Shown here: positions 1 to 9,084 of the stretch, piece by piece
Layout: the number at the start of each line of letters is the position of its first letter
Position numbering within the stretch: position 1 is the stretch's first letter
Assembly: GCF_000968375.1 (NCBI RefSeq)
Contig: NZ_CP009933.1
Coordinates: forward strand, 3,162,001-3,226,000
DNA: 64,000 nt
DNA from: Clostridium scatologenes
GTDB lineage: Bacteria > Bacillota > Clostridia > Clostridiales > Clostridiaceae
Direction: 5' to 3'
The notes under the pieces: model-generated
Databases searched by the model: none
What the model saw: only the letters and a program-made list of their open reading frames with translations
What the model was told of the DNA's origin: nothing
Translations under genes and position numbers: made by a program

Positions 1-158
1 TTTACATCTTCAATTATATCATTTTCAACTTTAATATATATTTTCATTATATCTCCACATTGTGGGTTTCCAACTTCTCCAATACCATTAGCATCTGGAA
101 TTTCTCCTACATTTCTTGGATTTCTAAAGTGATCCATAACTTTTTCACTGTACATCAT
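1..158 (-). CDS. iscU: IscU/NifU-like iron-sulfur scaffold protein, partial
   Basis: The N-terminal 52 residues are visible, starting MMYSEKVMDHF; the rest lies beyond the window edge. The segment FRNPRNVG followed by GNPQCGD is characteristic of the IscU/NifU scaffold, and the cysteine in PQCGD is the first cluster ligand. The ATG begins two bases past the iscS stop, with an AGAAGG ribosome site inside the end of iscS, so it is translated from the iscRSU message. Role by family: it receives sulfur from IscS and assembles [Fe-S] clusters for transfer to apoproteins. Confidence 0.92.
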   Translation of the reverse strand, partial: MMYSEKVMDHFRNPRNVGEIPDANGIGEVGNPQCGDIMKIYIKVENDIIEDV

Positions 159-160
159 AT

Positions 161-1363
161 CTATCTACCTTCTTTCTTTGCATTTTCTGTTTTTATAAAA
201 TCTTCCCAAAGTGGTGACATTTCTCTTCTTCTTTCAACTATTTTAGGTATTACTTCTAATGCATAATCTACTTGTTCTTCAGTAGTTCCTGCTCCTAAGC
301 TTAATCTTAATGAACCATGAGCTACTTCATGTTTTAAGCCTAGTGCTAAAAGTACATGAGATGGATCTAATGATCCTGATGCACAGGCACTTCCTGTAGA
401 AGCAAATATACCTGCATCATTTAAATCTAATAATAAAGTTTCTCCTTCTATTCCAATAAAGCTTATATTAACATTTCCAGGCATTCTCTTTTCACCTATT
501 GGTCCATTTACCTTAACATAAGGAACTTTTTCTATAAGACCATTTAAAAGTTTATCTCTAAGCTTAGTTAATCTCTTAGCTTCTGGTTCTAATTCTTCTA
601 CAGCAATTTCTATTGCTTTACCAAGGCCTACTATTCCAGGTACATTTTCAGTAGTAGCTCTCTTTCCTCTTTCTTGTGCTCCACCATGAATTAAATTTTC
701 TATTTTAGTTCCTTTTCTTAAATACAATGCACCTTCACCTTTAGGTCCATAAAACTTATGTCCAGCTAAAGACAATGCAGTTATATTCATAGCTTGCACA
801 TCTATCTTTACATGTCCTACAGCTTGCACTGCATCAGTATGGAAATAGATATTATGTTCTTTACATATCTTTCCTATTTCTTCTATAGGTTGAATAGAAC
901 CTACTTCATTATTGGCAAACATAACCGAAACAAGTATAGTTTTATCTGTAATTGCTTTCTTTAAATCTTCTATTCTTATAAGCCCGTACTCATCTACTGG
1001 TAAATAAGTTACATCAAAACCACTTTTCTCTAAAAATTTACCTGTATGTAATATGGCATGATGTTCTATTTTTGTAGTTATTATATGATTTCCTTTGTTT
1101 TTATTTGCAAATGCTATACCTTTTAATATCCAGTTATCACCTTCAGAACCTCCTGCAGTAAAGAATATTTCATCCTTAGAAGCATTTAGTGCTTTAGCTA
1201 CTCTTTCTCTTGCTTTATCTATAGCCTTTCTAGGAGCATCTGACATTGAATATAATGAGGATGGATTTCCAAAGTATTCTGTAAAATATGGAAGCATCTC
1301 CTTTAGTACCTCAGGCTTTGTGTAAGTAGTAGCTGAATAATCCATATAAACACTTTTATTCAT
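161..1363 (-). CDS. iscS: cysteine desulfurase IscS/NifS
   Basis: A 400-residue PLP enzyme of fold type I, the usual length for the family. The Schiff-base lysine is K203 in AGHKFYGPKG. The persulfide cysteine is C327 in the loop STGSACASG, followed by HxxLALGL and SLRLSLG motifs typical of IscS/NifS. It converts cysteine to alanine plus an enzyme persulfide for cluster assembly. The start codon overlaps the end of iscR by 8 bases and iscU follows at once, so all three genes are one unit. The alternative of a dedicated tRNA-thiolation desulfurase is less likely given the iscU and iscR neighbours. Confidence 0.95.
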   Translation of the reverse strand: MNKSVYMDYSATTYTKPEVLKEMLPYFTEYFGNPSSLYSMSDAPRKAIDKARERVAKALNASKDEIFFTAGGSEGDNWILKGIAFANKNKGNHIITTKIEHHAILHTGKFLEKSGFDVTYLPVDEYGLIRIEDLKKAITDKTILVSVMFANNEVGSIQPIEEIGKICKEHNIYFHTDAVQAVGHVKIDVQAMNITALSLAGHKFYGPKGEGALYLRKGTKIENLIHGGAQERGKRATTENVPGIVGLGKAIEIAVEELEPEAKRLTKLRDKLLNGLIEKVPYVKVNGPIGEKRMPGNVNISFIGIEGETLLLDLNDAGIFASTGSACASGSLDPSHVLLALGLKHEVAHGSLRLSLGAGTTEEQVDYALEVIPKIVERRREMSPLWEDFIKTENAKKEGR

Positions 1364-1811
1364 TAATATTATCCCCTTTCTCCTTGTTACTTTTCATTTT
1401 TTTATAATCTTCTACCATATCTTCAAGAGTGGTAGCTTTCATAACGCCATTTATACTTTCCTTTATCCTTGACCATAAAAGTCTGGTAGCACAACAATCC
1501 ATGTTTCCACAAGAATTATTATTATTCTCTTCTAAACATTTAGATATTTCTACTGGTCCCTCTAACACTTCCATTATTTCAAATACAGTTATATCTTTAG
1601 GATTTCTTTCCAGTACATAACCACCCTGGGCTCCCCTTATACTTTTTATTAACTTAGCTTTTCTAAGAGGTGAAAATAATTGCTCTAAGTAATATTCAGA
1701 AATGTTCTGTCTTTCTGCTATACTTTTTATGGATGATGGTCCTTCACCATAGTGAACAGCCAAATCAACCATAGCTTTTACTCCATATTGTCCTTTAGTT
1801 GATAGCTTCAC
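1356..1811 (-). CDS. iscR: Rrf2-family iron-sulfur sensing repressor IscR-like
   Basis: A 151-residue protein with an N-terminal winged helix (MKLSTKGQYGVKAMVDLA, then YYLEQLFSPLRKAKLI and RGAQGGY) typical of Rrf2 regulators. Cysteines C92, C101, C106 and C107 cluster in the C-terminal half, the position of the [2Fe-2S] ligands in IscR. The start is GTG with GGAAG upstream. It is first in the iscR-iscS-iscU unit and probably represses its own promoter when cluster-loaded. CymR, a cluster-free Rrf2 paralogue of Firmicutes, is the main alternative, but CymR lacks this cysteine set. Confidence 0.9.
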   Translation of the reverse strand: MKLSTKGQYGVKAMVDLAVHYGEGPSSIKSIAERQNISEYYLEQLFSPLRKAKLIKSIRGAQGGYVLERNPKDITVFEIMEVLEGPVEISKCLEENNNNSCGNMDCCATRLLWSRIKESINGVMKATTLEDMVEDYKKMKSNKEKGDNINE

Positions 1812-1859
1812 TTAACCACTTCCTTTAATGTTGAGTATTTTACTATGCTTTATGAATAT

Positions 1860-1888
1860 ATATTATCAAACCAGAGTAAAATTGTCAA
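1860..1888 (-). promoter_or_regulatory. sigma-A promoter of iscRSU
   Basis: On the minus strand TTGACA (1883-1888) and TAATAT (1860-1865) are separated by exactly 17 bases, about 50 bases before the GTG of iscR. This is the only good promoter in the 91-base gap. An IscR operator probably overlaps it, but I do not see a clear palindrome. Confidence 0.8.
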
Positions 1889-1902
1889 CAATAAAATTTA
1901 CT

Positions 1903-3282
1903 TTATTTTTGCCATTCCACAAGCATATCTTTCATAGTGTCTTTACCATATGTAGGGTCTGGCTTTTCTACTTTTATATTTGATAATCTTTTTACTTCAC
2001 CATATGTATTCTTTAATGATAAGCTCTCACCCTTTCCTGTAATTACCCATAATGTTTTATAATTTATAGGCATACATGTAAGCTCTTTTTCTCCAACTCC
2101 ATCTGTGAAATATATAAGCAGATGATTTCTCATTCTATGATTATAAATATATTGGAATACTGGAGAATATGAAGTCCCACCTCTAGTATCTATCTTTTTT
2201 CTTATATCTCTTTTACTTTTAACCTTATACACTCTTCTTATTTCATTGTCACATTCTATAATAGTTATTTCTGAAGGATAGCTTTTTAAAATATTAAAAA
2301 CTTCTGTCATTATTTGATCTATTTCTCCATCTGTAATACTGCCGCTTATGTCTATTGCTATAATTATTTGAGCTATGTGATTATTAAGCTTCCCTCTTAA
2401 ATCCAATCTATATGGCTGCCTTCTATCTTTTCTTGTAATAGTTTTTTTATGACCTGATGGCAATGTACCCATAATCTTTTTTAAATAATCTTTCCATGAT
2501 ATTTCAGGCATTTTATTTAAATCATCAATTATTTGTTGAATCTCACTAGGAATTTTTCCCTTGCTAGCATTATTAGCTACTTTTTTTGTAAGGTCTTTTA
2601 ATTGTTCTAAATTGAGATCGTCCTCTGAATACCACCATAAATCATGGGCATGAGCACTATCATGCTCTTTTTTTAGTAATTTACTATTTTTATCATCTAT
2701 ATTTTCAATAATTTTTTTGCCTTTATTTGCTTTTAGCTTATCTATACCCTTTTGAATTTCTTTAACATACCACTCCATATTTTCATTTGGCTTTAAATCT
2801 ATATTGTAAGTAAGACTTACATTTGCTAAATTATCAGACCAAGCTGGAAGATTATATATGTATTGATTAATTGATATATCCATAGCTTTACCTATAGCTG
2901 TAGAACTATATTTTCCTCTTATAAATTTAGCCCTTTTAAGATGATTATTCATAATATGATATATTTCATGTTTTATTAGTGCCTTCATCTCTTCAATAGA
3001 ACATTGTAAAAAAATATAAGGATTAAAGTATATATTAAAATGTGTTAATGATGCCGTATTACCTACTGCTGTAGGTAAATCAACTTTTATCTCTCTCTTC
3101 ATTTGAACTGTAAAAAGAGCAAAAAAATTATCTTTATCCTGCATCATAGAAAATGTACAAAGTTCTAGTAATTTAAAAAAGTTTTGTTTAAATTCGTTTG
3201 TTAAATTAGGTTTGTTATCCCACTGAATTACTTCATTTAATAGTTTAATTCTTAGATCTTCAAACTTATTATTTTCCTCCAT
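1903..3282 (-). CDS. VWA-like metallopeptidase-domain protein (DUF2201 type)
   Basis: A 459-residue soluble protein. The N-terminal half has a zinc-peptidase-like helix with H105-E106-x-x-H109 (KHEIYHIMNNH), as in the DUF2201 N-terminal domain. The C-terminal half has a von Willebrand A fold with a MIDAS motif (IAIDISGSI, DxSxS) near residues 310-320. It lies 28 bases downstream of a MoxR-type AAA ATPase and is probably co-translated with it. Such AAA/VWA pairs are thought to work as a chaperone or metal-insertion machine; the substrate here is unknown. Whether the HExxH site is catalytic cannot be told from sequence. Confidence 0.8.
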   Translation of the reverse strand: MEENNKFEDLRIKLLNEVIQWDNKPNLTNEFKQNFFKLLELCTFSMMQDKDNFFALFTVQMKREIKVDLPTAVGNTASLTHFNIYFNPYIFLQCSIEEMKALIKHEIYHIMNNHLKRAKFIRGKYSSTAIGKAMDISINQYIYNLPAWSDNLANVSLTYNIDLKPNENMEWYVKEIQKGIDKLKANKGKKIIENIDDKNSKLLKKEHDSAHAHDLWWYSEDDLNLEQLKDLTKKVANNASKGKIPSEIQQIIDDLNKMPEISWKDYLKKIMGTLPSGHKKTITRKDRRQPYRLDLRGKLNNHIAQIIIAIDISGSITDGEIDQIMTEVFNILKSYPSEITIIECDNEIRRVYKVKSKRDIRKKIDTRGGTSYSPVFQYIYNHRMRNHLLIYFTDGVGEKELTCMPINYKTLWVITGKGESLSLKNTYGEVKRLSNIKVEKPDPTYGKDTMKDMLVEWQK

Positions 3283-3310
3283 TCAAATCACCCTTTTTTT
3301 ATTCAAATTG

Positions 3311-4462
3311 TTATGCATTTATCATTTCATATATATCAAAATATCCTTCTACAAAAGATGGTTCTTCTAAAAATTCCTTGTATAAACTATCTTCATAATT
3401 CCATTTTATTTCTTGCATTATACTCATCTTTAAATCTGCAGGATAGCATTGCAATAATTCTGATAACAGCCTAATTTCCCTTTTCTCATGATCTTTATTA
3501 TTTAGGTAATTCAATGCATTTTTAGCAACAAGATATAATCTAGAATGACTCTCACTTTCTATTCTTTCTTTCAACTCATTACCTATATTTTCATCCATAA
3601 ATATATTTTCTGGCTTTATTAGAGGATTTTTATTATTTTCTAAATAATTATAAAAATCTTGAGCAATGCTTGCACCTAAATTTCCCTTTACAGCATTATA
3701 AAATATTCTAGAAGGTATTTTATTTTTATTATTTAAATATACTCTATAAGCTTTAGATACTCTTTCCCAGCTTCTTGGAGTAGCTTTTATATATTCTTTT
3801 GAATTTGGAGTACTCAAATAATCAGGAAAGTTTGCTATAAACTCCAACACTTCTTCATGTATATTAGTTTGTCCATTTTTATCATTCTTCTCCATTCCCC
3901 ACTGAAGCCATGATCTAGCATCTGCTTCCATTTCAATCCAAACGAATCTATCCTCTTGTGCAGGGTCCATATCTACAACCTGATAATCTGTATTTGCAAA
4001 GTTATCATATTTATTAGAAGGATTCATAGCAGCTATAACTTTTACATTATTATGCAGCTTATACCCATTTATTTCTCTATTCAATATTATATTCATAAGT
4101 TCTTGCTGTACACTATGTTCACATCTATTTAATTCATCAATAAACAACAATATTTTTTTATTTGGATCCTTCTTCAAAACATTGTGTATCTCTAAAAGCT
4201 TTGTATGTACAGCATATACAGTCTTTTTCCTTGTTTCTATATTACCATTTACATTTACCTTATATTCTTCAACTGTAGGTAATCCTCCAATTTCACCTTC
4301 TTTAAGCATATTTCCATCTATACCTATACTATAATAATTGTGTATTTGCGCTAAACTTTTAACCAATGCTGTTTTTCCTATACCACTTTCTCCTATAATC
4401 AAAGGTACCGAATCACTTTTAATAACTAATTCTACTGTTAATAGTGCATCCATAAAATTCAT
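3311..4462 (-). CDS. MoxR-type AAA+ ATPase
   Basis: An AAA+ ATPase of about 383 residues with Walker A GESGIGKT (residues 24-31), Walker B LLFIDELNR, and sensor region VIAAMNPSN. The chosen ATG lies 8 bases after AAAGGAG; a longer reading from 4489 would put this ribosome site inside the gene. It is followed by the VWA-like gene and preceded by a repeat protein on the same strand. In MoxR/VWA systems the ATPase remodels a target delivered by the VWA partner. The sequence does not identify that target. Confidence 0.82.
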   Translation of the reverse strand: MNFMDALLTVELVIKSDSVPLIIGESGIGKTALVKSLAQIHNYYSIGIDGNMLKEGEIGGLPTVEEYKVNVNGNIETRKKTVYAVHTKLLEIHNVLKKDPNKKILLFIDELNRCEHSVQQELMNIILNREINGYKLHNNVKVIAAMNPSNKYDNFANTDYQVVDMDPAQEDRFVWIEMEADARSWLQWGMEKNDKNGQTNIHEEVLEFIANFPDYLSTPNSKEYIKATPRSWERVSKAYRVYLNNKNKIPSRIFYNAVKGNLGASIAQDFYNYLENNKNPLIKPENIFMDENIGNELKERIESESHSRLYLVAKNALNYLNNKDHEKREIRLLSELLQCYPADLKMSIMQEIKWNYEDSLYKEFLEEPSFVEGYFDIYEMINA

Positions 4463-4536
4463 TTTTATTTCTCCTTTTTCTTCATTCAAATTTTTACATC
4501 ATACTTAAAATCGCAACATCAAAAGTAATATTTTAT

Positions 4537-5334
4537 CTAAAAATTATTTGATATTGATAGTTTATAATCTAAAAGTGTAGCTTTAGCCTTCATGCTGCCA
4601 TATTTATATATAAATTTGACCTTATCTATTTTTAAAGTATTATCTTTCATAAAGTCTACAATATAACCTTTATTAACATTTTCTTTTCTAATTTTATTCT
4701 TAATAATTTCTTCTATATCAATTTGAGAAATATTATTTTCTACATATTTTAGAACCTTAATATTATCTTCAATGAAATTCTTCCACGCTTTTTCCGTTAT
4801 ATTTTCAACAAACATTACAGCCTCTTCATTTTTAGACACAGCTATTCTTTGAACCTTCATAGATGGTTCTTTTATGTATTTTATGGCATTCCACTCCATT
4901 TCAACTGCTCTAATCTTTACTTTTTCTGTTGGCTGTTCTATATACTTAATAGAATCCCAATCTTTTTCTACTGCCATAATTTGAATTTCTTCAGGTGGAT
5001 TTTTATAAAATTGAATGGCCCATCCTTTTTGTTTTATAGCATTAATTAAAATTTCTTTAGATGGGTTTTTAATATATTTAAGTGCATTCCAAGCTTGTTT
5101 GACTACAAGTCTGCACATTTCCTCTGTCGGTTCCTCTATGTATTCAATAGCCCACTTATTTGAATTTAAGGCTTCATATTGAACTTTAATTGTAGGATTT
5201 GCTATATATTTTAAAAGCATGCCATCCTTTTTCACAGCTATCATCTGCATTTCTTCTGTAGGGTTATCAATAGATTTTATATAATATGGATTATTTATAA
5301 GTATTTTTAAAATATCTTCTTTTTCATTATTCAT
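4537..5334 (-). CDS. tandem-repeat protein of DUF4116 type
   Basis: A 265-residue protein whose first about 190 residues are eight copies of a 22-residue repeat of the form Y-I-x-x-P-T-x-E-x-Q-x-x-A-V-x-x-x-W-x-x-I-K. This matches DUF4116, a predicted helical solenoid. The C-terminal 70 residues are lysine-rich and not repeated. No signal peptide or membrane segment is seen. It sits 74 bases upstream of the AAA ATPase on the same strand, so it may be the recognition partner of that AAA/VWA machine. This is inference from position only. Confidence 0.7.
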   Translation of the reverse strand: MNNEKEDILKILINNPYYIKSIDNPTEEMQMIAVKKDGMLLKYIANPTIKVQYEALNSNKWAIEYIEEPTEEMCRLVVKQAWNALKYIKNPSKEILINAIKQKGWAIQFYKNPPEEIQIMAVEKDWDSIKYIEQPTEKVKIRAVEMEWNAIKYIKEPSMKVQRIAVSKNEEAVMFVENITEKAWKNFIEDNIKVLKYVENNISQIDIEEIIKNKIRKENVNKGYIVDFMKDNTLKIDKVKFIYKYGSMKAKATLLDYKLSISNNF

Positions 5335-5420
5335 TTAACCTCTCTCCTATCTTAATATGTTACCAAAATAAAAATAATCATTTTTTGTTGTCTTAGATTT
5401 AAACTTTAAAAATTCAACAA

Positions 5421-6695
5421 TCATATTTCCTTATTTTCTTTGATTTTATCCCAATATGCTTTACTGATCTGCTCCATTTTGTTATTACCAAAAGTATAAT
5501 ATTGTTTCATTTTTACGTTATTTGGAAGATATTGTTGTTCTGTATAACTATTTTTATAATTATGAGGGTATTTATAATTTTGCATTCTTCCTAAAACTTT
5601 TGCACCTTCATAATGTCCATCTTTAAGATATAACGGTATTTCTCCAACATCCAATGTTTCTAAATCTTTAAGTGCAGAATCAATAGCTAAAATTGCTGAA
5701 TTAGACTTAGGTGCTGTAGCTAAAAGTATAACAGCTTCAGCAAGTGGTATTCTAGCTTCAGGGAATCCCAATTGTAATGCTGCATCAATGCAAGATTTTA
5801 CTATAGATATAGCTTGAGGATAAGCCAGACCCACATCCTCTGATGCAATAACTAAAAGTCTTCTGCATATTGAAGCTAAATCTCCTGCCTTTATAAGCAT
5901 CCCAAGATATAATATCGCTGCATTTGCATCACTGCCTCTTATAGATTTTTGAAATGCACTTAAAATATCATAATGACTATCTCCATCTCTATCATAATTT
6001 AATATTTTTTTCTGTGAAAATTTTTCTATAGAATTTATTGTGATGCAAATTTCATCTTTTTTTATAGAATTAGAATATAATATTAACTCTAATATATTTA
6101 AAGCTCTTCTCAAATCGCCTTCGCATAATTCTCCCATATAATTTAACGCTGCTTCATCATAGCTTATAATTTTCCCTGGAAAATCGTCTTTGATAAGTTC
6201 TAATGCTCTTTTTAATCCTTCTACTATATCTTCCTTAGTAAGCTTCTTAAATTCCAAAACTATCGATCTACTTAGAATAGCTTTAAATATATAAAAATAC
6301 GGATTTTCAGTAGTACTACCTATTAATGTTATTTGTCCATTTTCAATAAACTCTAATAAACTTTGTTGAATTCTTTTAGTAAAATGATGAATTTCATCTA
6401 TATAAAGAATTACACCGTTATATCCCATTATAGTGTTCAGATCTTTTATAATATCTTTAATATCTTTTAGTGAATCTGTAGTAGCATTTAATTTATAAAA
6501 CTTTTTTCCTGTAGCAGAAGCTATTATATTAGCTACAGTAGTTTTCCCTGTACCTGGAGGTCCATAAAAAATCATATTCATTAGATGACCTGAACTTATC
6601 ATATCTTGAAGTATTTTTCCTTCTCCTAATAAATGCTTCTGTCCTATTACTTCTCCTAAATTTTTAGGTCTTATTTTATTGGCTAAAGGATTCAT
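5421..6695 (-). CDS. rarA: replication-associated recombination protein A (RarA/MgsA)
   Basis: A 424-residue clamp-loader-like AAA+ protein beginning MNPLANKIRPKNLGEVIGQ, the classic RarA start. Walker A is GPPGTGKT (residues 45-52) and Walker B is YIDEIHHF; ENPYF follows in the sensor 1 region. The C-terminal region with SDANAAILYLGMLIKAGD and GFPEARIPLAEAVI is the RarA tetramerisation domain. By family it acts at stalled replication forks. A strong ribosome site (GGGGAGAG) precedes the ATG. It is probably transcribed separately from the repeat/AAA/VWA genes. Confidence 0.93.
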   Translation of the reverse strand: MNPLANKIRPKNLGEVIGQKHLLGEGKILQDMISSGHLMNMIFYGPPGTGKTTVANIIASATGKKFYKLNATTDSLKDIKDIIKDLNTIMGYNGVILYIDEIHHFTKRIQQSLLEFIENGQITLIGSTTENPYFYIFKAILSRSIVLEFKKLTKEDIVEGLKRALELIKDDFPGKIISYDEAALNYMGELCEGDLRRALNILELILYSNSIKKDEICITINSIEKFSQKKILNYDRDGDSHYDILSAFQKSIRGSDANAAILYLGMLIKAGDLASICRRLLVIASEDVGLAYPQAISIVKSCIDAALQLGFPEARIPLAEAVILLATAPKSNSAILAIDSALKDLETLDVGEIPLYLKDGHYEGAKVLGRMQNYKYPHNYKNSYTEQQYLPNNVKMKQYYTFGNNKMEQISKAYWDKIKENKEI

Positions 6696-6710
6696 ATATG
6701 TGTCTCTCCC

Positions 6711-7505
6711 CTATTTCTTATTGTTTTTTAACATAAATTTATCAACTGCAAAATCTATTATTCTCTCACCAGTTTTAGTAATCTTCTTACCTTGTTTAAG
6801 AATCATATGCGATGTGCCTTTTATACCTGAAATCAACATATTTTTTTTATAATTTTCTCCAAACTCCCTTATTTGTCTTCTTGTAGCCCCTAATTTTACA
6901 GCTTGGTTAATAGACCTTTCATAAGTCCATTTATTTTTATCTACATTATCTTCTATTGCTCCTCCTACAAATTCCATAGTCAAATCAATAGTACTTCCAA
7001 CCATATCCCAAGGTGCCTTTATTCCATTTATAATTAAAAAAGTTTTTTTGTGAAATTTTATGGTTTCTGCTAAATTAAGCCAAGCATAAATATTCTCTGG
7101 ACTCTTTTTCACTAATTCTTTTGCCTTTTCAATATCAGATACTCCTGAAACTAAATCATCTATTGCTGTTGCTATTGGAAGTTCTTCAAATTCTTTTTTT
7201 ACCTTTTGAATAGTATTTAAGTCTTTAATTTCTTCTTTTCTTTTTATTTTTGAAATTTCAACTTGTTTTTTTAGCTCATCTGCTTCTTTTTTTCTTTTTT
7301 CACTTTCATTTATCTTTTCCTCTTTTATCTTTTTCTTTATATTTTCTTTCCTTATTTTCAAATGAGCTCCTTTTTTATCGTCTATATTTTCAAGTTTCTT
7401 ATCTAAAGTTTTAATATTCATTTCCAAATAACTACACTTTATTTTTTCTTTAGTAGAACTTACTACAATATTGCTTATTTTTGACACTTTTTTTATAAGG
7501 CTCAT
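6711..7505 (-). CDS. hypothetical coiled-coil protein
   Basis: A 264-residue protein of unrecognised family. Residues about 30-110 are dominated by lysine and glutamate (KKKIKEEKINESEKRKKEADELKK) and predict a long coiled coil. The remainder is a mixed globular domain with basic patches and ends in lysines. There is no signal peptide or membrane helix. The ATG at 7505 follows AAGGAGTGATACT, which beats the ATG 16 codons upstream. It ends 15 bases before rarA and may be co-transcribed with it. No function is assigned. Confidence 0.7.
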   Translation of the reverse strand: MSLIKKVSKISNIVVSSTKEKIKCSYLEMNIKTLDKKLENIDDKKGAHLKIRKENIKKKIKEEKINESEKRKKEADELKKQVEISKIKRKEEIKDLNTIQKVKKEFEELPIATAIDDLVSGVSDIEKAKELVKKSPENIYAWLNLAETIKFHKKTFLIINGIKAPWDMVGSTIDLTMEFVGGAIEDNVDKNKWTYERSINQAVKLGATRRQIREFGENYKKNMLISGIKGTSHMILKQGKKITKTGERIIDFAVDKFMLKNNKK

Positions 7506-7560
7506 AGTATCACTCCTTGTATAAATAATAATATTATCATTTATTTTTAACAAGTAATTG

Positions 7561-7599
7561 ATATAAAATAAAATATCAAGAACTATTTAGCTCTTGATA
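7561..7599 (-). terminator. intrinsic terminator after the flavin reductase-like gene
   Basis: An 8-bp stem (TATCAAGA at 7574-7581 with TCTTGATA at 7592-7599) is followed on the minus strand by TTTTATTTTATAT. It lies 13 bases past the stop of the gene starting at 8109. Confidence 0.8.
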
Positions 7600-7611
7600 C
7601 TTATAATAATT

Positions 7612-8109
7612 TTATTCACCCTTATAACAATTTACAATTTCTCCATAATATATAGTATGATAATTCTCGCCATTATAAATTTTCTTCTCTGTATCTTTAT
7701 CCATAGAATCAGAACTTATAGTATTTTTATATAAAACTTTACATTCATATTGCATTGCCTTACATTTTATAATCGGGGTAAAAGTACTTTTACCTTCTTG
7801 TATTTGTAAATTACACTGTTTAAATTTGTCTATATCTCTTCCTGATTTTGAACCACAAACAGCTAATGCTTCTTTCATAGCATCGTTTAGTGGAATTGTT
7901 ACAGTAAATTCTCCTGACTTCTCAATAAGCTCTCGAGTATATCTTGACTCCCTAATCATTACTGTAAACACTGGTTTCTTCCACATGAATCCAATACTTC
8001 CCCAACTTATAGTCATAGTATTTAACTTATCTTCACTTTTACAAGTTAAAAATGCTCCACCTTTATGCAAACATTCCATAGCTCGATCTAAATCATTTGT
8101 AAAATCCAT
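7612..8109 (-). CDS. flavin reductase-like FMN-binding domain protein
   Basis: A 165-residue protein with the flavin-reductase split-barrel pattern: GGAFLTCK near the start, NTMTISWGSIGFMWKKPVFTVMIRESRYT, then FTVTIPL and CGSKSGRDIDKF. These segments form the FMN site in this family. It probably reduces or binds FMN, but a specific electron acceptor cannot be named. The ATG has AGGAGG upstream. It follows the PHP gene by 26 bases and ends at a strong terminator, so the two form a short unit. Confidence 0.85.
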   Translation of the reverse strand: MDFTNDLDRAMECLHKGGAFLTCKSEDKLNTMTISWGSIGFMWKKPVFTVMIRESRYTRELIEKSGEFTVTIPLNDAMKEALAVCGSKSGRDIDKFKQCNLQIQEGKSTFTPIIKCKAMQYECKVLYKNTISSDSMDKDTEKKIYNGENYHTIYYGEIVNCYKGE

Positions 8110-8135
8110 ATTTTATTCCTCCTTGTATTAACTTA

Positions 8136-8906
8136 TTAATCTTTTTCATACTCTTTCTTTCTATTTTTAAAATATACTATTTTTAGATTACATAATGTAG
8201 CAATGTCTTTTGCTACATTAAAATTACTTCCAATAGATAGTGCATTATGTGCATCTGAACCAATAGTTATATTTTGTCCACCAAGCTCTCTAAATCTTTT
8301 ATAAATAGGTATTATGTTTTTTACTGCATTTTCATCATTAAGTCTTCTAGTATTGAGTTCCATACATTTATCTGTATTTATCAAAACTTTTAATATTTCA
8401 TCAATTATATCTGAGTATTCTTCATAATATATTTCCTTGTCTTCATACTTAGCATACCTTGAAATATAATCTATATGTCCCATGCTATCTATAAAATCAT
8501 AGGTCTTTATAGATTCTAACATAGCAATAAAATACTTTTTATATGCTTCTTTTTTATTTTTTTCTTTATAATATTCTTCATAATAAATATCTAAATTATT
8601 CACTAAATGTACAGATCCTATTATATAATCAAAAGGATTATTTTTTGCAACCTTCTTACTTTCTTCAACACAATCTCCCTTCATTCCAATTTCAACACCA
8701 AGTAGAAGGTCTTCTCCTCTATATTTATCATATTTTTGAAAATATTGTGCTGCATCAAAACAAAATAGTCCTTCCTTAGGAAATTTCAAATCCATATGCT
8801 CAGTTATTATCATAGATATATTTTTGTTTTTAGCATATTTTATAGCATCTTCTAGTTCCATTTTTGAATCCGAAGAAAACTTTGTGTGTATATGAGTATC
8901 AAACAT
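8136..8906 (-). CDS. PHP-domain phosphoesterase, candidate histidinol phosphatase
   Basis: A 256-residue PHP protein. The metal motif DTHIHTKFSSDS opens the protein, with ITEHMD, GVEIGMKGD, GSVH, GHIDYISRY and a final TIGSDAH motif. These are the conserved PHP ligands. The family includes HisK-type histidinol phosphatase. That step has no other gene in the nearby his operon, whose HisB is dehydratase only, so HisK is plausible. The gene is separated from the operon by a chemoreceptor and an unknown gene, which leaves other phosphoesterase roles open. Confidence 0.75.
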   Translation of the reverse strand: MFDTHIHTKFSSDSKMELEDAIKYAKNKNISMIITEHMDLKFPKEGLFCFDAAQYFQKYDKYRGEDLLLGVEIGMKGDCVEESKKVAKNNPFDYIIGSVHLVNNLDIYYEEYYKEKNKKEAYKKYFIAMLESIKTYDFIDSMGHIDYISRYAKYEDKEIYYEEYSDIIDEILKVLINTDKCMELNTRRLNDENAVKNIIPIYKRFRELGGQNITIGSDAHNALSIGSNFNVAKDIATLCNLKIVYFKNRKKEYEKD

Positions 8907-9008
8907 TTTAAATACCTCCTAACATTATAAAAACATAACTTCAATAGACATTTAAATCACTGCTTCCTTTATAAAATCATACTTCAATTAAATTTTACAC
9001 TTTCATAT

Positions 9009-9068
9009 AAAAAAAATAAAGCTAAATGATTTAAAACATTTAGCCAGTGATTAATTTTCACTGGCTAA
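9009..9068 (-). terminator. overlapping terminator hairpins after the chemoreceptor gene
   Basis: Two hairpins overlap. The upstream one pairs TTAGCCAGTG (9040-9049) with CACTGGCTAA (9059-9068). The second pairs GCTAAATG (9021-9028) with CATTTAGC (9036-9043) and is followed on the minus strand by TTTATTTTTTTT. They share 9040-9043, so only one can form fully at a time. Confidence 0.75.
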
Positions 9069-9084
9069 AGTCTAAAACAAAATT

